A stretch of DNA of 64,000 bases from NCBI GenBank assembly GCA_038277395.1, contig CM076190.1:232964618-233028617 (forward strand), read 5' to 3'. This document shows positions 59,340-64,000 of the stretch, in pieces. The position numbers and the translations under genes are program-made. Within the stretch, counting starts at the first letter, position 1. Every line of letters begins with the position of its first letter. The stretch is from Dryocosmus kuriphilus. Its lineage: Eukaryota > Arthropoda > Insecta > Hymenoptera > Cynipidae. The notes under the pieces were generated by a model that saw nothing but the letters and a program-made list of their open reading frames with translations, made no database searches and had not been told where the DNA came from.

Positions 59340-59700
59340 TGTTCTCTTTTTACACATAAAGTTGTATCGTCTACATAAAGATAATAGAAAATAGTAGAAC
59401 AATTGTAAATATTGTTACGTTTCTTTGGCCAATCATTTTCCAAGTCATCCATTACAATGTTTACAAATAAAGATGAAATGGGTAAACCCAACGGAGTTCC
59501 ATGCATTTGTTGGTAAAAGTCATTATTAAAACTAAGAAGACTGTTTTCATGTAGGTATTTGGTACAGTCGGTGATATCTTCAAAAGGAATTTTACAATTT
59601 CGATTAATATCTGTAAACCTTCTGTCAGACTATTAATCACTTCTGTATGGGATACTGGAGAATAACGTTTTCACATGAAGAGAAAGTAATACTTGATCAT
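59340..59700 (-). pseudogene. Penelope-like element RT fragment
   Basis: Minus-strand reading from about 59,575 to 59,340 is open and gives CTKYLHENSLLSFNNDFYQQ, MHGTPLGLPISSLFVNIVMD and YYLYVDDTTLCVKR: the F-x-Q-x-x-G-x-x-x-G-x-P-x-S motif followed by the Y-V-D-D catalytic box, as in Penelope-type RTs. Upstream to 59,700 a fragment like SLHVKTLFSSIP precedes it across stops. No GIY-YIG endonuclease is seen; the fragment is truncated on both sides. Confidence 0.65.
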
Positions 59701-59734
59701 TATCTATTCTGTTTTTCTATAGGCAGCCACCCAA

Positions 59735-59773
59735 TATAATAATAACAATAATAATAATTATTATCATTATTAT
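59735..59773. repeat. (TAA)n/(ATT)n tail of the RTE-like LINE
   Basis: AT-trinucleotide microsatellite exactly at the 3' end of the minus-strand LINE. RTE-type elements commonly end in short tandem repeats. Confidence 0.6.
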
Positions 59774-62766
59774 GGTGTAGCTTTGCGAGCTCGGAAGTTC
59801 ATTGCCTCAGGTACCTAGAACCGCCACGCATCTCTCTCCTGTGCATCTTCCATGCAGTTTAAATAATCATGTCCTAGCTCTTTCAGATCCTCCCTTACGT
59901 TTTTCTCCCATCTGTTTCTCGGTCTGCCTAGAGCCCTCTTCCTAATCGGCTTCCCTCTTAAAACTTGCGCCACTGTTCTCTCTTTGCCCATTCTTACAAC
60001 ATCTCCCGCCCAGCTTAATTTGGGCGCTTTCATTACTCTATTAATATTTATTTACCCGTAGAGAGAATTCAGCTCCTTATTATGCAGTTTTCTCTATTCA
60101 TCAGTCTCTTCCTCCCTTTGGGGCCATAGATTTTCTAAGTACTTTATTTTAGAATACTCTAAACCGGTTCTCCTCTCCTTTCATCAGCGCCCACTTGTCG
60201 CACTCGTTCATGACGACCAGAATTATTATCGTTTTGTAAATTCTTACCTTGCTGTTTCTAGATAACGATCGCTGTTTTAGTAATGTATTTGTTGCATAGT
60301 AGCACCCATTTCCAGCGTGGAGCCGCCTGTTGATTTCCGTTTTAATGTTATTGTCGCTAGTTATAATAGTCCCGATGCATCTAAACTCATTAACTTTTTC
60401 AAATTTCATATTTCCGGCCATTAGATCCCCCTCTGCATTGGTTTTTCTGATCCGTCGGCGTTCGAATATTTTGTCTTCGATTCGCTAAATTCTAAACCTA
60501 TTCCCTTGGCTTTTGTAATCAAGATTTCTGAATTTTTAGCTACCGTTTCCTTATCATCCCCGAGTAAGTAGAGATCGTCCGCATATCCCAGAATTTGTAT
60601 TATCCCATTGAGAGTAGCGCCGGACGGATACGTTTGCACTTTTCTGATAACGTATTATAAAACTAAGTTGAAAAGAATGCACGAAAGCGCATCGCCCTCT
60701 TTCAGGCCATCGCGGATCAAAAACTCTTCAGATAAACTTCCGTTTACGCGTATCCTATCAGTACTTCCGCTTAAGAAAACTTCGATAAGTCTAACCAATT
60801 TCCTTGGTACACCCAAGAACTGCAGAATCCAGTATATTCGTGCGCGTATAATAGAGTCTTGAACTCTTTTGAAGTCGAAAAATAGCTGATATATTGCTTC
60901 ATTAAATTCCCGTTTTTTTCTAACATTTGTCTAATTGTAAGCATTCGATCGCTTGTAGACCGGCTTTAGCGGAATGCACACAGGTAATCCCCAATAGTTT
61001 CCGCAGCGAAAGGCTTAGTATAAGTAAGATTATATTGGTCAGAATCTTATAGCACGAAGGCACAAGTGAAATTCCCCGTTAATTGTCACTGCTCGTTTTA
61101 TCGCCTTTTTCAAAAATGGTTGTAATGATACAGGCATTCTATTCCGCCGGTATGCGTTTTGTTTTCCGGATTGCGCGTATTAATTTACAAATTTGCCTTG
61201 TGAGGCAGGGGCTTCCATTTTTATTAGTTCTGACGGTAGGTCGTCGATGCCCGCGGCTTTGTTATTTTTCAACTTTTTTATGGACATTTCTACTTCTTTA
61301 TCGGTAGGCTAATCATTAGTAGATCAGGAGTGTGGTTTTCACCGAGATTAACTTCGACTCACGCACGTCCAATAACTTATCGAAATAGTTTTTCCATAAA
61401 TTTAGTCTCTTTGTTGCCGCAGCTACTAGACTGCCATTTTCGTTTCTCATTACTTCCGTTCTACTTCGAGAGCCTTTCCTTATGAAATTGATATCTCTGT
61501 GCACCTCACGTGGATTATTTTGTTTATTATGCGCGTCTATTGCTAGTATCTTATTCTTTACCCACTCCATTTTCTTGGATCCGTATAACCTATTTGTACT
61601 TTTACTAATCTCGAGATACTTCTTATGTGTCTGATCGTACTTATTCTGTAAACTAATCTCTCTGGCCTTTGTTCGCTTTTTGAAACATAGTTTGCACTCT
61701 TCGCTGAACCACGGTTTGCTTTTGGTTACTTTATATAAACCTTTAGCACTTTTCGTGGCTATCTTTATCGCCTCATTCATATTGCCCCACAGGGTTTCCA
61801 GCTCCTCCTCAAAATCGTTTTATCTATCGCCTCCATATTTTTGAAGAGCCTCGAAACTATTTCAAATCTTTACTTGATAATTCAGTGTTTCTGTTGATAT
61901 TTTGAACTTATCTATATTGAAACGTACTGCTGGCTCTGGAGGCCTAGCTTTCTCATTTATCGCTAGTCTAGATCTTAGTTAAACTATCACGAGAAAGTGA
62001 TCTGAATTTAAATCCACTAGCCTGTACGATCTTACATCGAGAATGTTTGTATGACGTTCTGTCAATTAAAATATGACTAATCTGATTGTGAATGATACCA
62101 TCTGTTAACGTCAAGGTAGCCTTATGTATCTTTTTATGGTTGAAATATGTGCTTTTGAGAGCGAGGACCTTTGAAGCTGCAAAGTTTATTAACATAGTCC
62201 TATTATCAAGACTGACATCATGCTAGCTTTCTGACCCTATTGTAGACCTATACATCGCTTCTTTTTACAATTTTCGCTTTGAATTCTCCCAATACTATTT
62301 TTGTATCAAACTTCGGGAACTTGTCAAAAACTTGATCGATTGTTTCGGGAAAAAGATCTTTAGCATCTTCGTCATTTTCCTCGGTAGGGCAGTGCACGTT
62401 AATTAGCACCTGTTTGCAGAAATTACTCTTTAGTACAGTATATAATAACCGGCCGCTAATGAATTGAATATCGATAACCGCATGCCAAATTAATTTATTA
62501 ATAAGAAACCTGGTCCCCAGTTTGCGTCCTTTAGCTCCACCATAGAGAAAAGTGTAGTTATCCTTAAAGATTAATTCGTACTCGCCCGACCAGTAGGTTT
62601 CTTGTAGTGCTATTACATCAATATATATCAATATATATTATCTCAATATCTCTTTACTATCCCAATGAGTTCGCTAAATCCATGAGTATTTAGACTACGC
62701 GCGTTCGGAATTCTCGTCTTAAAATACCTTATTGCAGCTGTTTGTTCTTGGAAGTTAGCCATGATA
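59735..62766 (-). mobile_element. RTE-like non-LTR retrotransposon, nearly full length, broken
   Basis: Reading leftwards: start near 62,764 (MANFQEQTAAIRYFKTRIPN), endonuclease 62,631-62,248 (DVIALQETYWSG, KIVLGEFKAKI), connecting region 61,780-61,316 (KPWFSEECKLCFKKR, VMRNENGSLV), RT with IRDGLKEGDALSCILFNLVL and the intact catalytic GYADDLYLLG (60,639-60,421), and a C-terminal tail 60,033-59,815 (LSWAGDVVRMGKER, KRALGRPRNRW). Stops and frameshifts separate the parts. The single ORF with this endonuclease and tail fits RTE-type LINEs; clade assignment is by motif only. Confidence 0.7.
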
Positions 62767-63214
62767 GTTTCAAGGAAGTCCGTATGTTAGAGATCCTGTT
62801 TCGATGCATGGAAGTGCGCCACAGTGGCATCAATACCATATTAACCCCACAGTAGGATCATTCCACACATCCCTTGCGGTAGTGTTCCTAGGTGGATACA
62901 CGCTGCTCCTCGGCTTGGTAGAACCCACCTATTATGTATGGACCCGAAAGGGTGAAACCCCCCAAACCATGGCCGTCGTCTGCCTATTTTTTACCAATGT
63001 GTGCTCACCACGCTCACGACTGGTTTCTGTCGGCTGTCCGCGGCTACTTATTCTTTTATTCGCAGTTAACTCTAGAAGCTGCTCAACCTCAGGGGCCGTG
63101 TATCTATCCGCAACCTGAGGACGCGCTGTGTAGTGGTCACAGGAATCCACCGAGCATGGTCTATATGTAATATAACATTATATTCTAACATTAAAAATAT
63201 AACATTATTATATA
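62767..63214. other. GC-richer tract upstream of the LINE, then AT-rich spacer
   Basis: 62,800-63,165 is GC-richer than its surroundings with overlapping short frames on both strands. Its position directly before the LINE start on the minus strand fits a 5' untranslated region/promoter. 63,166-63,214 is AT-rich. No other gene seen. Confidence 0.4.
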
Positions 63215-64000
63215 TACGAGGGCCTACCCAAAAGAAACCGAACTACTTTTGTACAAAGTTATTATTTTGATTTTTCTACAAAAAACATTTAATCTCCTTC
63301 AAAGTACTCTCCATTGGAGACAATACACTTATCTAATCTTTTATTCCATTGTTCGAAACATTTTTTAAATTCCTCTTTTGTGATGCTAGACAGCGCCTCC
63401 GTCGTTTTTTTTCCCTTCACTTCAGCTACGTCCGCAAAACGCTTTCCTTTCATGTCCCTTTTCATTCGGGGGAATAAAAAAAAGTCACAGGGGGCTAAAT
63501 CGGGTGAATAGGGTGGGTGAGGAACAGTGGCCATGCTATTTTTGGTCAAAAATCGGCGCACAGAAAGAGCTGTGTGAGCAGGGGCGTTGTCGTGGTGGAA
63601 AAACCAGTCCCCCGACTGGCACAAATCAGGCTTTTTCCGTCGTAAACTGTTGCGCAATCTTTTCAAGACTTCCAGGTAAAATGCCTGATTAACTGTCTGA
63701 CCCGGTGGAACAAATTCTGAATGGACGACTCCTCTCACATCGAAAAAACAAATGAGCATCGTCTTAATGTTTGACCTCACCTGACGAGCTTTTTTAGGGC
63801 GAGGCGAATTTTGAGTCTTCCATTGACTTGACTGTTGCTTAGTTTCAGGATTGTATCCATAACACCACGATTCGTCACCTGTTATGACCTTGGAAAAAAA
63901 GTTTGGATCATTTTGGAATTCCTCCTTCAAAGCAGAGCATGCTTGCACGCGGCCTTGTTTTTGCTCTGCAGTCAGCAGACGAGGAACAAATTTTGCAGCC
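63215..64000 (-). mobile_element. Mariner element, right part beyond the window
   Basis: Begins with TACGAGGGCCTACCCAAAAG after a TA (63,213-63,214). The other inverted repeat is outside the window. The terminal bases resemble those of the dead mariner at 34,750 (TACGAGGTGTCATCAAAAAG), but the transposase body is far better preserved. Confidence 0.8.
63289..64000 (-). CDS. Mariner transposase, open, N-terminus outside the window
   Basis: One uninterrupted frame of 236 codons from the window edge to the stop at 63,289-63,291. From the edge: AAKFVPRLLTAEQKQGR (the linker motif between the DNA-binding and catalytic domains), VITGDESWCYGYNPETKQQS (first Asp), WFFHHDNAPAHTA (second Asp), HPPYSPDLAPCDFFLFPRMK (third Asp, 34 residues after the second, so DD34D), and the end NGEYFEGD. 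Mariner transposases are about 345 residues, so about 110 N-terminal residues (helix-turn-helix) are missing. No stop or frameshift is visible; this is the best candidate for an active or recent transposon here. Confidence 0.9.
   Translation of the reverse strand, partial: AAKFVPRLLTAEQKQGRVQACSALKEEFQNDPNFFSKVITGDESWCYGYNPETKQQSSQWKTQNSPRPKKARQVRSNIKTMLICFFDVRGVVHSEFVPPGQTVNQAFYLEVLKRLRNSLRRKKPDLCQSGDWFFHHDNAPAHTALSVRRFLTKNSMATVPHPPYSPDLAPCDFFLFPRMKRDMKGKRFADVAEVKGKKTTEALSSITKEEFKKCFEQWNKRLDKCIVSNGEYFEGD

Noticed and set aside
1..64000. tRNA, rRNA or CRISPR features
   Set aside because: No cloverleaf-type sequence, rRNA segment or regularly spaced repeat array was recognised on reading; the repeats present are transposons, microsatellites and large tandem units.

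Overview
The window is a transposon-dense, AT-rich stretch of an animal genome, almost certainly an insect. The evidence is an env-bearing Ty3/gypsy element of the errantivirus type, a copia element with a tRNA-iMet-like primer site, mariner and Merlin DNA transposons, RTE-like, Jockey/CR1-like, Penelope and DIRS-like retroelements, and GT/AG introns around very small exons. I cannot fix the insect order from the sequence. There are no bacterial operons, CRISPR arrays, rRNA genes or convincing tRNA genes.

Layout: 0-9.45 kb is a decayed errantivirus-like element (gag, protease, RT/RNase H, a long linker, integrase, env-like F protein). Its frames are still fairly open, but the catalytic residues of all three enzymes have changed. 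9.5-10.7 kb is a DIRS-like fragment (-). 12.3-13.65 kb is an internally deleted non-LTR element. 14.47-16.71 kb is a Merlin transposon with long inverted repeats. A second Merlin starts at 21,769 and runs into a 500-N assembly gap. Between the two lies a tandem array of about 1.3-1.4 kb units, each with a 30-nt exon-like block flanked by good splice signals. 23.85-31.13 kb is a second errantivirus-like element with a repetitive leader.

The largest structural feature is a direct tandem duplication: 28,964-42,728 (13,765 bp) is repeated at 42,729-56,491 (13,763 bp), with small indels in the stretches I compared. Each copy holds the 3' part of errantivirus 2, a GC-rich block, a 398-bp foldback MITE, a dead mariner, a copia element (5-bp target duplication GTTTC) and a set of short exon-like blocks. 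The duplication is either recent or an assembly artefact (separated haplotypes).

The most interesting signal is a possible host gene made of very short exons (30, 81, 45, 114 and 135 nt). All can be read as symmetric phase-1 exons on the + strand, mostly with GTAATT donors. A short ORF coding a signal-peptide-like sequence sits just upstream of the larger ones. This resembles fast-evolving secreted effector genes built from phase-1 microexons, such as the bicycle genes of gall aphids and relatives, but I see no CYC motif, so the family is unassigned. One exon in the second copy carries a 2-nt frameshift.

The right end (56.5-64 kb) holds AT-rich DNA, a dispersed repeat with a CpG-rich tail, a Penelope-like RT fragment, a nearly full-length but broken RTE-like LINE, and an uninterrupted mariner transposase cut by the window edge.
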